Shown one piece after another: positions 34,337 to 46,964 of a stretch of 64,000 nt of DNA. Source of the stretch: Dolomedes plantarius (taxonomy: Eukaryota; Arthropoda; Arachnida; Araneae; Dolomedidae); assembly GCA_907164885.2 (NCBI GenBank), contig OU015499.1, positions 151,163,446 through 151,227,445 on the forward strand. Direction: 5' to 3'. The notes below the pieces were generated by a model. It did no database searches and was not told where the DNA came from. It worked only from the letters and a program-made list of their open reading frames with translations. The stretch's first letter is position 1; every line of letters starts with the position of its first letter. A program made the position numbers and the translations under genes.

Positions 34337-34766
34337 GGAACAGATGTAGTATACGCAACGGGCCATCGCCAATTTGGTGCCAAAATCCCGTTCGGAGACC
34401 TGTTAAGCCTAAACTGCGAAATGTAAACAATAAATTGGAAAACAAACTTACTGCTGGCTTTATGAAACTCGTAGGTGCACACGGTATCTTCACTTCGCTC
34501 AGATACCCTTGCTTCACTCCGCTACGCATCCGTCCAAAAGCATTACAGAAAATCCCCAGCCGCTGGCTTCGCTACATACCGCTGGCTGTTGTACAGTAAA
34601 AAAAAAGCTTCCGCTGGCTGTAGCGGTCAGTAAAACAAAGCTTATCACAAAAAAATACCATCCGATCTTAAAATCCTCTCTGCCATAATATAAAAACCGC
34701 CAAACAACCATCTGATTTGGCGAAAAATCGCCCCTTGGCGTTCGTTGCGTATACTACATCTGTACC
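34337..34766. mobile_element. MITE with about 30 bp terminal inverted repeats
   Basis: The left end GGAACAGATGTAGTATACGC and right end GCGTATACTACATCTGTACC are inverted repeats. There is no coding. The superfamily is not clear; target duplication could not be fixed. It sits at the point where similarity with copy B ends. Confidence 0.65.
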
Positions 34767-36827
34767 AAAAAAATTACATACACACAGTTCAGTAGAAAAA
34801 GTATTACATTACATACCTCTTTAATTATATTCTTTACCAGCAGACTTGGTTAATCAAATATTGTATTCAGAGTATAAAGAAAAATTGAAGCTAAGACACA
34901 AACTTTCATCAGACTAAAATTTTATTTCTCACTGTTGCAACAAGTTGCTACAATGTGCACTGAATACCAGAAGATGAAAATAGAAGTTCTACCACAAAGA
35001 TTCTCTTGTGAGAAAAGGTATGCAAAGTTTGAAAGTTTATCAAAAACTACTCTCTAAATAATTGAGCAGGATTCAATATTTGAGAATATATAAATGAGAA
35101 ATAAAGAGGATATGTGATGTAACAGCCTTTTTCAAACTGGTTATATTAGGTATTTAATGACATGTAATCAGAATAAGGGTATTATAAAGATAAATACCTA
35201 TAACAACTTGACTTACTAAATAATGCTTCAATGAGATAACTTGCAATATTAGTGACAGAAAAAAAAACCAATTTCCTGCACCTACTAGATTTACCTGTCT
35301 ATATCGAGACAATAAATGTTGGTTACTAGTCAGTGTTCTCTTTACAAAACTTTCAAATAGTCTATGAAACCAAATGCATCAGAGGTTTCCCAGTTAGAAT
35401 GTTATGAATAATTGTAGAATAATTTTAAGTTGTGCGAACTTACCAAGTTTGGCGCCAGCACATTATGTATGTAAAAAATATACATGATTATTTATTTACT
35501 TTTATTTCTAAGTTTCTGACTAAATTAAGTGTATTTGAATTTCATCGAAATTAAAAAATTTACTGCACATAAATGATGGTTCGTAAACTGTGATAAGCAT
35601 TAGATGTTATAACAGTTTTAATATACTTTAAGCAGGAAATTAAATTAAAAAATTCTAAACACATGAATGCTGAGAAAAATACTCGATTTTTTTATGGTCT
35701 TAAATCCAGTGAATATAATGTACAAGAGGCTACTTTGCGTATACCCTGCTGCTCTTCGATTGTAATTTTTTAATAAATAATTTCATTATTCAGTTTAAGG
35801 GTTTAATAGGCTGAAAACTTGATCCATCTAAGCTTCGCACTTACGTCACCAGATATATGTCATTCAATACAGAAAAAAATACCTGTTAATTAAATTTGAA
35901 CAGCTGTTATTTTTCCTGGCACCATGATCAATGTTATTTCAATCCATGATTCACTTTAAAAACTGTGAAAATTTGACGCCAAGGCTCCGATTTTTTGCAT
36001 TAAATTACAGAGTATTAAATTCTACTCAATAAACAATACCCACTTAAACAACGCGCTGACGCAATACCGTTGCCACTATGATCCTATAAGAAGGAGCTCA
36101 AGAAATTCCGTAGAAAATGCAATACGCCATCGGAGTGTGACGTAACGCTTTTTTACTGTTTGGAGACCAGAACTAATTGTTCCCGTGTTAACGTCCATAG
36201 AAGAAAATTTCAACGATTTTTTATTTCAAGGCCAATATTTTTAAACCCGTGAAACCTGTTGAAATGTATACCGAAGAATGTCAACTTAAATTTAAAAATA
36301 CAATTAACTTTGTTCCAAACGCAATATTTAAAGAAAACTGAAAAGTTTCTTTGGAAATCGGTTGTTTTACGCTTTGTGCGCAAACATTTGGCACAAAGTT
36401 GTCTGTTTGTCGCCAAGTGCGAATGCTTTTGTACATCTCAAATTTATCTCTGTATTGGTGATCAATATCTTGCTAGGCAATGAACAGGCGGAAGCTATAA
36501 TTTTCATAGGTTATTTATTTTTCTGGCTTACAATTCTCCCATCGTGATTATCGAAAATATTTCATTTTAATATTGTACTTATCATTTTTTTATTATTTTT
36601 TATGCAACGTATAACTAGAAGTACTATCGTACAATCAAAATATTTGTTTCAAAAGTATTTTATATTTCCACAAAAACTAAATACAATTTATCGTAAAACT
36701 AGTTCACGTTCAGTATAAAACTGAATTTGTTATCTCATACTTTATTTAAATAAGCTCTGTTTCGTTGTTGACTGAAGTCATCAGAATTAGAAGCAAAGTT
36801 ACTAATTTTTCGATTTCCCATTAAAAG
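34767..36827. other. AT-rich, no gene recognised
   Basis: About 2 kb left of the BEL/Pao 5' LTR. Short open frames near 36210-36547 on both strands have no domain signal. Confidence 0.4.
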
Positions 36828-37103
36828 TGTTCCATTCTGATATAACTTCACAAGTTTTATTTTACGTCATATTCTACAAGCCAGCGACTTTACATTATTG
36901 ACTCTTTATTTCATGTATTATCGTTCTTTTAGCATAATATCTTTATTTATGTATGGCAACATTATATGTTCGTTTTCAGTTTTTTTGGATTTAGATATAA
37001 TAAATAGAAATGGTATACACTACTTCACGTATCTTGTGATGAATATTGTTGTCGAATTGAGTTTTCTATTAAAAGGTAAAATTTAAGGCGTGAGCACGCA
37101 ACA
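36828..37103 (+). repeat. 5' LTR of BEL/Pao
   Basis: 276 bp, TGTTCCATTCTG to GAGCACGCAACA. Close to the 3' LTR, with only scattered differences, so the element is fairly young despite its broken genes. Confidence 0.9.
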
Positions 37104-37159
37104 TCTGGCGTCCTCGGACAGGACATTTAAATACGGATGAACTACTTCGACATTTAAAC

Positions 37160-37950
37160 ATGGATGAATCTAAAGCTGAAAGATCTGAACGAACTGTTCT
37201 TAGATCTGCATTTACAAAACAGAGTAATGTGTTAGAAGCTCTGCTGATAAAGAAGGATATGACGATTCAGGGGTAAATGCTAAATTTCTAATTATTCAGT
37301 CTAAAATTGAGAAAACAAGAGAATTAGATAAAAGTATTTTCTATATAATGTTGAAAGAAATGAGTGAAGCAGATTTAGAAAAAGAAATTTCAGTACGCCA
37401 TGAATATGAAGAGAGATTTTTAAAATTAAAATTGTCTATTGAAAAGAATAATCGCAATAAAGCTGATAAATTGTTGAATGTTGTTAATGAAACCCCAAGA
37501 TACAAACTACCTAAAATTGAACTGAAGAAGTATAACGGGGAATTGATGGAATGGCTTGGGTTCTGGAGCCAATTTTCAAAAATACACGAAGATACAAGCT
37601 TGGCTCCAGAGGACAAATTTCAATATTTGATACAATCGACTCAAGAAGGTTCGAAGGCAAGGGAAGTTGTGCAAAGTTTCCCACCGACAGCTCAAAATTA
37701 TCCAAAAGTGATCGAGAGTATGAAAGAACGTGACGGTCAGGAGGATATGTTGGTCGAGGTGTATATTAGAGAACTTTTGAAATTAGTTATCAAAAATGTA
37801 GCGAAGCCTTTACCAATTCATGATATATATGACAAATTAGAATCTGCTATGCGAGCGCTTGAATCACTAGGTATAACAGCGGAAAAATGTGCTCCATTAT
37901 TGTATCCATTGGTGGAAAGTAGTTTATCTGAAGATATTTTGCGAACTTAA
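37160..37950 (+). pseudogene. BEL/Pao gag, broken
   Basis: The likely start is ATG at 37160 (MDESKAERSE). A one-base shift near 37270-37276 moves the reading into the long frame open from about 37276 to 37950. That frame shows the Pao/BEL gag pattern (LPKIELKKYNGELMEW, FWSQF) and ends at a premature stop, 37948-37950; the same frame continues beyond it into the zinc-knuckle region. Gag forms the particle that packages element RNA. Confidence 0.82.
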
Positions 37951-39627
37951 AGAAGAAATGTGAATGCAGATCCTACTCCTACTGGTCGCTTAGAAAAACT
38001 TATGAAATTCATCAAAACTGAAGTCGACGCCGAGCAGAGTATTTCCATGGCAATGGATGGCTTCGGGCTTGCCAAAAAGGACTTCAGGACTCGAACCAAT
38101 AGATCATCAAAAAATGAAGAGATGGCTACTGCTTCGGAGCTCTTGGTTCACAGTGAAACAAGGTTAGTCTGCATTTTTTGTTCAAAAGCCCATCTTAGTT
38201 CTGACTGTTTCATTGCTCAAAAAATGTCGTTTGATGATAAACAACAGACATTCAGAGCTAAACGGGCATGTTTTTCATGTTTAAAGGTCGGTCATAATGC
38301 AAAACGGTGCCGAACTAGGCTCAAATGTATAATATGTAGTAAGCATCATGTCCCACTTATGTGTCCGGTACTATCTGAAAAGAAGGGAGAAACTAAAGAA
38401 ACTAGTTTTAATGAGATAAAACCGGAGCAAAATCTTTCCTCGTTGGCTTGTTTTGCCAAGGGTCCCGTTGTGTTTTTACAAACTTTGAAGATCATTGCTG
38501 GGGGACCATTCCGGAGGAGACCTGTTCGAGCTCTCGTTGATACAGGAGCCCAAAGGTCATATATTCTTAAAGAAACGGCCACGGAATTGGGTTGTACATC
38601 ATTAAGACAAGAAGTTATAACTCATTTCCTTTTCGGTGGACTTAAGACTTCACAGAGACAGAGAAACCATTCCTGTTATAATGTTAAATTGGGATATCTT
38701 GATAGCAATTATATTGAAAATTTTGAAATTTTGGATCAGCCCATAATTTGCGGAAATGTCAGTTCCGTAAAAAGAGGTCCCTGGATGGAAGAAACTAGAT
38801 GTCTTAATATTCATATCACTGATACTGATGATCCACCAGGACCTATTGAGATCTTGATCGGAGCTGATCTCGCAGCCAAACTGTTCACAGGAAGACAAAT
38901 AAATTTATCTTGCGGACTTCTTGCGATCGAAACTCGATTAGGTTGGACATTAATGGGTCAGGTTCCTTTTAACGGTGAAGCTGAGAACTTGGCAATGACT
39001 GTGACTTCATTATTTATCCAAGAAGCTTCTATTACGGATCTATGGAACCTTGATGTTATCGGAATTACAGATTCCGCTAAGGTAAAATCTAAAAAAGAAG
39101 ATTTTCAAACGAAAATGAATTTTTTAAATTCTATATCAGTAACTGAAGAGGGTCGTTATGAAGTTACGCTTCCATGGAAAGAAGAACATCTGCCTTTACC
39201 CTCTTATAAAGAATTAGCTCTGAAAAGATTAGAAAAGATAACAAAAAGGCTTCATTCCGAAAACCTTTACGATGCATATAATACGTTGACAGAATGGCAA
39301 AAATTAGGCTTTATTGAAGAAGTACCACCTGCAGATAAAGAACCAACAGTACATTATCTCCCGCACAGACCGGTAATAAAACATTACGGAACCACAAGGA
39401 TAAGACCAGTGTTTGATGCCTCAGCGAGGGAAAAAGGCACACCATCATTAAACCAATGTTTAAATTGTGGACCCAACCTCATTGAACTAATCCCCTCTCT
39501 AATTTTGAGGTTTCGAGAGAGAAAATATGGAGTGTATGCAGATATAGAAAAGGCATTTTTGCAGATTAGCATACGAGATAAAGACAGAAATTATCTGCGA
39601 TTTTTCTGGTGGACGATCAGGAATTAA
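37951..39627 (+). pseudogene. BEL/Pao zinc knuckle, protease and RT N-terminus
   Basis: In the gag frame. It holds Cys-His knuckles (CIFCSKAHLSSDCF and CFSCLKVGHNAKRC), the aspartic protease active site ALVDTGAQRSYI at about 38530, and the first reverse transcriptase block with YADIEKAFLQISI (catalytic Asp) near 39535. A one-base deletion near 39615 ends the frame at 39627; RT goes on in the frame that begins at 39609. Confidence 0.88.
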
Positions 39628-40139
39628 AAATTTTCCGTCATAGGACAGTTGTTTTCGGTGTGAAGAGTAGTCCGTACTTGCTTGGTGCGGTCATATACTT
39701 CCATTTAAGCAAATATTGTGAAGATTCCAGATATGATATAGAATTGATAAAGAAATTGAAGGATAGTTTCTACGTGGACAATGTTGTTACGAGTGTCGAA
39801 ACAAAAGAGATACTATTCCAATTTAAAGAAGAAGCCCGAGATATTATGGAAAAAGGAAAATTTAATTTAAGAGACTGGCAAAGTACTGGAGAAAAGGGCA
39901 CTTCCTTAATATTGGGTGTATCTTGGGAGCGAGATCAGGACAAACTACGCTTAAATATAGATTGGCTAGATCAATTTGAACTAGCTGATATTACCAAAAG
40001 GAAGATTTTGTCCATATCGCATAAAATATTCGATCCGATAGGATTTGTTTGCCCTGCTTTACTTTTCCCGAAGTTACTACTGCAGAGACTTTGGAAGGAA
40101 AATATACCTTGGGACTCAGAAATTGATATTGAAAGTTAA
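39609..40139 (+). pseudogene. BEL/Pao reverse transcriptase, middle part
   Basis: It continues RT after the frame change: VVFGVKSSPYLLGA, and the second catalytic box as YVDN (the usual YVDD position), near 39768. It ends at an in-frame stop, 40137-40139, after which the same frame runs on. Confidence 0.85.
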
Positions 40140-41114
40140 AAAGAATTTTCAAATTGGTTCAAAGATCTGCATTTATTGAAAAACATAAGTATACACCGTT
40201 GGCTTCACATTTCTTCTACTGAGCAACAAAAGATTAGTATTCACACTTTTTGCGATGCGAGCCAAAATGCTTATGCAACCGTTATTTTTATCCGAGTGGA
40301 AGTGAACCAAATTGCAAAAGTTTATCTTTTAGCCGCCAAGTCTCGAGTTGCTCCTCCTAAAGTACCCACTATTCCTCGTTTGGAGTTGATAGCAGCGCTC
40401 ATTGGAGCAAGATTGTGTTCCACTGTGGTGGAAGGACTTCACTACTCGGAGAGGAATGGCATAGACTTTTATTTTTGGACCGATTCCACCACAATTTTGG
40501 CTTGGATCCAGAATGATGAGATTTGGTCGGTATTTGTAAGTAACCGTGTAAGAGAGATCAAGAGCCTTACTAGACCAGAACTTTGGAGACATGTGCCTGG
40601 GGATGTTAATCCTGCAGATCTCCCATCCAGGGGTTGTTCTATTGGATATCTTATGGCCTCTCGGTGGTGGGAGGGTCCCGCATGGCTGAGAAGTTCTCCT
40701 GGAGATTGGCCGTTGGGCGAATCGACTCCTGATCTGGAATCAGCATTGCAAGAGAGGAGAGGAACGCATTCAACCGAAGGCACCTGTCTATTGACTCGGG
40801 GTTCGGTTTGTGTTTGGTGTGATACCTCTAGAAAACAAGATAATGAACTTAGCAAGTACCGTGGACTAATGTGGTATTATAGGTTTTTCTCAGATTATGA
40901 CAAAATTGTCCGAATGGTTGGCTGGATAAAAAGATTCCTTTTTAATTGCAGACAGCCAACTATTAAAAAGATTGGGGAGCTATCTTGGCAAGAATTCAAA
41001 GAAGCCGAAGAAAACGTTATAAAGTTAATACAAGACGAAACATTAACAAGTGATGCAGTTAAAAAACTAAAATCCTTGAATACTTTCAGAGATCCCATGG
41101 AGTTATCCGTGTGA
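40140..41114 (+). pseudogene. BEL/Pao RNase H and connection region
   Basis: It holds FCDASQNAYATVIF, LELIAALIGARL and FWTDSTTILAWI, the Pao-type RNase H signature (Asp, Glu, Asp), then HVPGDVNPADLPSRG. A frame change near 41095 leads to a stop at 41114, and integrase follows in another frame. Confidence 0.87.
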
Positions 41115-42454
41115 GAACAAAATTAATTCACCGTGAAGATAGCGAAAATTTTAAGATTCCTGCAGTTTTACCTTCCTTTCATCCTGTTGTTGAAAGACTC
41201 ATTATGACTTTTCACAAGAAAAATCTACATGCTGGTACGCAAATATTGTTAAACATATTGATAGAGCAATATTGGATATTGAATTCCAGGAAAACCATTG
41301 GACGAGTGATTTCAAGGTGTGTCATTTGTAAACGTCAGAAGGAAAAACGTCTGAATGCTGTATTAGCACTTCTCCCACCAGAAAGAGTAAATGATTCTGC
41401 TTTGTTTCAGTGCGTGGGAATGGATCTGGCTGGGCCTTTCATTTTGAAAGGAAGTAAAAAAGCTTGGATATGTGTATTCACATGTGCCGTTTACAGAGCG
41501 ATTCATCTAGAACTTTTAACAGCTATATCTACTGAATCGTTCTTCCAAGCATTCAGAAGATTCGTTGATAGAAGGGGAAGGCCGTCAGGAATATTTTGTG
41601 ATAACGGAACGAACTTCGTCGGTGCCTCAAATGCACTGAAAGCCATCGACTGGGAGGAAATTGCAAAACGTAGTATTTCCAGAAAACTCGAATGGCGTTT
41701 CATACCTCCAGCTGCACCGTGGTGGGGAGGATGGTGGGAGAGGTTGATAGGTATTTTAAAGCAAATACTCAGAAAAGTCTTAGGAAAAGCACACCTATCT
41801 TTCGAAGAATTGACCACAGTCGTATGCGATACGGAAGCAATCATCAATTCACGTCCTCTAACTTACATCTCGGAAAATGATGAATTAATTCCACTCTCAC
41901 CATCATTGTTTCTGCACGATATCAGAGATGCCAATGTTCCGGAATGTGATGAAGTGGACGAGCAATCCTTAAATAGGAGGTTACGCTATCGACAGAAGAT
42001 TATGAAAGATCTCCGCAAACGTTTCAGGTCTGAGTATCTAGCCCTTTTGGTTCAGCGGAAAGAATCCAAAATAAATCAGTATGAAATATCTATAGGTGAC
42101 GTAGTGCTTATTGGTTGCGATAATGCTAAACGCATTAATTGGCCCCTTGGACTGGTCATCGAACTTCTTCCAGGACCTGACAATGTTGTTCGATTGGTTC
42201 GTTTACGAACAGAAAATCCTTCCGAATTATTAAGGCCTATTCAAAGAATTTTTCCGTTGGAAGTATCTTCTAAAAGTTGGCCAGGTATTGTTCACAATTT
42301 TAGGGAAATTCCTAGTGATCAGATTCCCGAAGAATCTCTCCCCAAGGTCATAGATTGTCATCCTAAAAGAGACGAAGAGGATACCGATAAAACCTCTTCT
42401 CGTGTGACAAGAAGTGGTCGGACTATTAAACTACCTAAAAAACTGGACTTGTAA
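41111..42454 (+). pseudogene. BEL/Pao integrase
   Basis: 447 open codons. The HHCC-type zinc region has HAGTQILLN and RCVICKRQ. The catalytic core has GMDLAGPF (D), FCDNGTNFVGA (D) and PWWGGWWERLIGILK (E). The C-terminal part has DVVLI and the LPLGLVIE-like WPLGLVIELLPG. This piece is itself uninterrupted, but it lacks its own start because the upstream frame is broken. Confidence 0.9.
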
Positions 42455-42601
42455 TATGTGAAATATTAGATTTTGTGAAGATTTTTGTTGAGATGTCATC
42501 TAACATCCCAAGGTGGAAGGATGTTTCATTCTGATATAACTTCACAAGTTTTATTTTACGTCATATTCTACAAGACAGCGACTTTACATTATTGACTCTT
42601 T

Positions 42602-42787
42602 GGGCCTGTTCACATAGGAGTCCGTTGCGTTGCGTTAAGGAAAAGATGACGTTGAGACGAAAACAAACCAATCATAGGCGTTAAAAATTTTATTGCTAAT
42701 CGTTTGGAGGCATATGATTGGTTTACTTTCGTCTCAACGTCATCTTTTTCTTAACGCAACGCAACGGACTCCTATATGAAAAGGCCC
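42602..42787. mobile_element. PIF/Harbinger-like MITE, 186 bp
   Basis: Long inverted repeats (GGGCCTGTTCACATAGGAGT on the left, ACTCCTATATGAAAAGGCCC on the right, in complement) carry the stem on through GTTGCGTTGCGTTAAG and GACGTTGAGACGAAA. TTT flanks both sides, a 3 bp duplication. The uninterrupted site is seen in the 5' LTR. Confidence 0.85.
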
Positions 42788-42882
42788 TTTATTTCACGTA
42801 TTGTCGTTCTTTTAGAATAATATCTTTATTTATGTATGGCAACATTATATATTCGTTTTCAGTTTTTTGGATTTAGATATAA

Positions 42883-44291
42883 CATGAAGCTACAGAAGGA
42901 GCGTAAGCTTCAATGGGGAATTTTTCGAAAAATGAACCGATTGTTGTCGCTCACCGGTAGAGGGCGTGACATGCAAGCGAAGTGACTATTTTACATTTAG
43001 TTATACGGCGTGGTGGTGAAAGTTGTTTTATAAATTTTAAAATTTATTCTGTGTGCAGAAATATGCCAAACACGTGTTTTGCTCCGGGTTGTTCTACTGG
43101 CTATAGATCAGCCTTAAAAAGAAATAAAGAAACTGGACAGAGAAATCCTAGTATATTTGCTGCTCCTAAGGTAAGAACATTATTATTGTTTTGTGTTAAT
43201 ATAAGATGTATAATAATGAGAGAAAAGTACAGCTGCTGTGTTTTAAGTGAACGCAAAGTAAAGATATCTTAAGTTCTGCTGGAAATAAGCGTGTTTAATT
43301 TTTCAATCATCCCTATATCCCATCAAAAATAATCACCACGTGTTCACAAAGCTCTATTGTATGTAAAAAGATGTAAATAATTACTCATACTATTGCTCTA
43401 AAGGAAATCGCTCATCAATAAAAGATGTACGATACTTACGTATATAAATTTATCTATAGTAAATTGTATATCACACATTTAATTTTTATTTTATAATAAT
43501 GTATTAATAGTGTATGTTGTTAATTTCAGTTTTTTATAGTTATGAAATACTTTTCTTCTATTCAATATATTTTGTGGTTATGGAAAATTGAGCTACACGT
43601 CTTAACTAAAGCCATCATTTTTTTTTAAATTGTGCACAGAAATAAAATATTTCCAGTTAACTTTTCTTAATATTGAATTTTATCACTATTAAGTTAGTTG
43701 ATAAGTAAATAAGTTTTCATTGTATGATAAAGAATGTTGTTACTATAAATGCTTATGCAAAATCTGTTGAGTATAATTTAAAAAAAAATTAATATTTTTC
43801 TATCTTTTTACTGTGATTACAATGAAACCCATACTTTGTGAAAATGCGAAAATATAGCTGATTTGTCCATATCAATGTTATTTGGGGTTTTTTCTTTTTA
43901 ATTTGCTGAAAATATTTGTAATCGATAATTTACCAACTTGAAGGTAATTCCTGACAATGCTGGAACCATAATATTGAATTTAATCACTATTAAGTTAGTT
44001 AAATTACGTAAGTTAGTTAAAGTACGTAAAAGTATCATTTTTGGACCTATGCTGGATTGTATGTACTACTCATGATTTTTGCTTGATTTACAAGAAATTC
44101 TGTAGCTTCATGATACGCACTAAAATAAAACAACTTGTTTTCGCTAGGAAAAATACGAAAAATCCATATTAAAGCGTATGGTTGTCCGTGTCTAAGCCGC
44201 CCGCTAGTGCACGCGAGCGCCCTCTAGTGGCGGCGACAAAAAGGGAGACACATTTTTAACACTGAGCTGCTCCTCCTTCTGTAGCTTCATG
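42883..44291 (+). mobile_element. P-element-like transposon, internally deleted
   Basis: The ends are perfect inverted repeats CATGAAGCTACAGAAGGAG and CTCCTTCTGTAGCTTCATG. They are flanked by the 8 bp duplication AGATATAA (42875-42882 and 44292-44299). CATG-type ends and 8 bp duplications are known for P elements. The empty site is the 5' LTR. Inner inverted motifs (GGTAGAGGGCG and CGCCCTCTAG) lie near both ends. It keeps a THAP-type first exon; no catalytic domain was found. A stray copy of the end, TTCTGTAGCTTCATGA, lies at 44098-44112. Confidence 0.88.
43063..43170 (+). pseudogene. THAP-domain exon of the P-like element
   Basis: 36 codons from MPNTCFAPGCSTGYRS to FAAPK. C5 and C10 form the C-x4-C half of a THAP (C2CH) zinc module, and the closing FAAPK fits the F-x-x-P-K of THAP domains. 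The exon ends at a consensus donor AAG-GTAAGA (43171), and a possible acceptor GTGTGCAG stands just before it. THAP domains are the N-terminal DNA-binding part of P transposases. The second half with C-x2-H and the catalytic part were not found downstream, so the element cannot encode a full transposase. It could be a fragment kept by chance. Confidence 0.72.
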
Positions 44292-44402
44292 AGATATAAT
44301 AAATAGAAATGGTATACACTGCTTCACGTATCTTGTGATGAATATTGTTGTCGAATTGAGTTTTCTATTAAAAGGTAAAATTTAAGGCGTGAGCACGCAA
44401 CA

Positions 44403-45889
44403 AAATGTTTTATTGTAAAGAAAAAAGTGGACTGAATTGTATCGGTATTTCTTCACTATATTCTGATAATTTTGTTTATAAAATTAACTTTTTAAATTTT
44501 ATGTCGATGATTAATTTATTGATTACTTAAATTATTTAGCTTGATCTGTTTGAATCTGGACAAGCAATTTAAAAGTTAAGAGTTCTCGTATTTTTATTCG
44601 TTGTTAACGTTTCTCAGATATTAGTAAACTGAATAGTGTGTCCCATATTTCATGACTAAAATAGATAATTACGTCATTTACTCATTCTGGCATAAGCATC
44701 AAAGATCAAATTCTATGTAATAATGCTTCTTGCTCTTTCTGGAAGGTTTAGCCATAATATCAGAATTATGATCCAATTGATATCTTAAAATTTATATTAT
44801 TTAGAACTTTAATCATTGGTATTAACAGATTATTTGCTATCATTTTATTTCCCTCAAATTCCATCTTACTTATTTCAGACCTCCAATATAAATTTGTAAA
44901 AATTAAAATTTATTTTTCGGTGATCAGTAGTAAATTTGATACTTATTCCTGTGTATTAGTACATATCATATTGCAAGGCAGTCTAAAGTAACTCTGTTTT
45001 GTGTATAAAATTCCCTTTTTCTGTTTTGTGTTCATAATTAATTTATAAGTGTATTGTAATTCTTTGAAGACAATAGTAACTGGCTCATATTTATAAAAAA
45101 AGTGTTCGTTAGAAATCAGCTGTTTTACAGCTGTTGCATAAACATATTGATACTTCTTTTCCTTAGTATTTGTGTTTTTCTTAACAACTTGTTATGGAGG
45201 GTCAGATGTGGTATTTGTAAACAGAAGTGGAATTTCGGCACCTATTGTAATTAGGGGGTCGCATCACCTTTGGGACCGGCTCTGATCGCGATACCTCATT
45301 GGCTGGAATTATTTTCGCTCGCACAGCGAGGAACATGGGCTTCACCAGTAACTGCTCTATAGCCTTTGCGCTTGTTTATAAACAAACGCTGAAACGAATA
45401 AATTTTAACTGAAGTGAATTTTCGTAACTCGAGGCATCTGCCTACGTTGAAATGGCTGTTTTGGTGCAAAATTTCAATTTTTTTTCTTCTTAATTGCTTG
45501 ATTTCGAAGGGCGATCTTTTAGGATTCTAAAGCTGCTTTACTTTTATTCGTGCGATCATTGCGCGAGAATTTATGGCCCATTTAATAAACCGAAAGATAT
45601 ATTAAAAGACAAGAAGTAGCATCTTTAAACGCATTTTGTAGAAAACCCAAATTTCAGTTACTTTTGTAAACGAGAAAGCTCATCATTTAAAAAGTTTTCA
45701 ATCAATTTCAAAGAAATTTTGCAGTAGTGTTTTACATATTACTCACTACGTTTTGACCTAAAAACTAAGCTATTGTATTCATCGAATTATTCAACATGCA
45801 CCTGTATTTATAAAAAGATAATTCATTTTTTTAAAAATCAGTGTTTTTTCACCTTTTTTTTTCGGCATATTTCGGTGATTTTTCGAAAT
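44403..45889. other. AT-rich, no gene recognised
   Basis: A GC-richer island lies at about 45240-45400. No open frame with domain signal and no repeat ends were identified. Confidence 0.4.
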
Positions 45890-46060
45890 ATTGTAAAACT
45901 TTTACTTCGAAACACAGATAAATGTCACCGTAGTCTATAGTATAAAGGAAATTAAAACATATTAAGTTGAATGGAGTGTAGAGTCTCTGGCATAAACACT
46001 CAATTGTACTAAAAATTGATAAAAAAAACTCCCCCTATTTTAAAATAGCAGCTTATGTCC
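45890..46060 (+). repeat. Repeat B, copy 2
   Basis: Matches 24110-24270. Confidence 0.65.
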
Positions 46061-46189
46061 CGAGTTTCATGTCATTTTATTACCATGTTTTTATTAACTC
46101 GCTTCCTTGTTTGTTTGTCCAGTACAAATCTTGCAATCGATTTTTAACTAACTTCCCGACTAACTAGACATTTGAAACTTTTGGAATAC

Positions 46190-46484
46190 CTCAGAACACG
46201 ATGACAATGCATTATTTTAATACTTTTAGCCATCTGTAAGCAGATTGAATTCATTTTCAGTTAATTTTGTTTTGCAGACTGGTGCAGCCATCTGTCGGCC
46301 AGGACGGGAACGAGAAGTTAAACGCAAGTTAACTTCCAATTAACTTCATTTTCTTTCAAGTGGATGGGATAATTCATCAAAAAATTTTTTAAAAGTATTT
46401 ATTAATACATAGAATTGTCAAGTTTATATGATTCAATAGAAAATTTAAAAACATGGTGTATAAAAAGTTCTTTTTATCTTCTAA
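46190..46484 (+). repeat. Repeat A, second locus
   Basis: 46279-46484 matches 1-205. The 90 bp before it (AACACGATGACAATGCATT to GTTTTGCAG) is repeated before the third locus at about 47408-47498. A Helitron interrupts the right end at 46485. Confidence 0.8.
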
Positions 46485-46964
46485 CTAGCGGCCCGTCCCG
46501 ACTTTGTCCGTGTTGAACAAAACATTATACCAATAAATTTCTAGTTGATAGCCAATAAATTGTAAATCTTTTTTTACCTTAATAATAACCTAAATAATAC
46601 ATTAAATTGATTTTATGTTAGTTAATAATTAAAATAATTTTTTTTAAGTAAAAGGCGTGCCGGAGAACGGCTAGGTTCGAACCGCTAGCGTCAGAACAGA
46701 AGCCCACCGCGAAAGTACCACGATAAGGATCGTTGAACACTTCGGCACAAAAAGCGGTAGAGGACAGTAGCGGTAACAATGGAGATTGTTAGGATTAAGC
46801 CCCTAACTTTATTTCTACTGATCAGATATACATAATATATAGCCTATGTCCATCTGGAATAATGTACCTTTCAAACAGTGAAAGAATTTTTCAAATAGGT
46901 ACAGTGGCTCTGAAGATTACCCTCCACGTACAAAATCCCCTCTCTCTTTATATATTAGTATAGA
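46485..46964 (-). mobile_element. Helitron family 2, minus strand
   Basis: On the minus strand it starts TCTATACTAATATATAAAG (from 46964) and ends GGGACGGGCCGCTAG at 46485. Same family as 20595-21075. Confidence 0.8.

Larger units (their letters stand above)
36828..44402 (+). mobile_element. BEL/Pao LTR retrotransposon, degraded
   Basis: Two LTRs starting TGTT and ending AACA bound the element. A candidate primer-binding site (TGGCGTCCTCGG) follows the 5' LTR at 37107, and a purine run (AAGGTGGAAGGA) precedes the 3' LTR. Order is gag, zinc knuckle, protease, reverse transcriptase, RNase H, integrase. Five breaks are seen in the gag-pol reading. Flanking pentamers AAAAG and AAATG differ by one base. 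The 3' LTR contains two later insertions, which lengthen it from about 276 bp to 1.88 kb. Confidence 0.9.
42522..44402 (+). repeat. 3' LTR of BEL/Pao with two insertions
   Basis: The LTR text is 42522-42601, 42788-42882 and 44292-44402. It is split by a Harbinger-type MITE and by a P-like element. Removing both leaves a match to the 5' LTR over its whole length. Confidence 0.9.
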
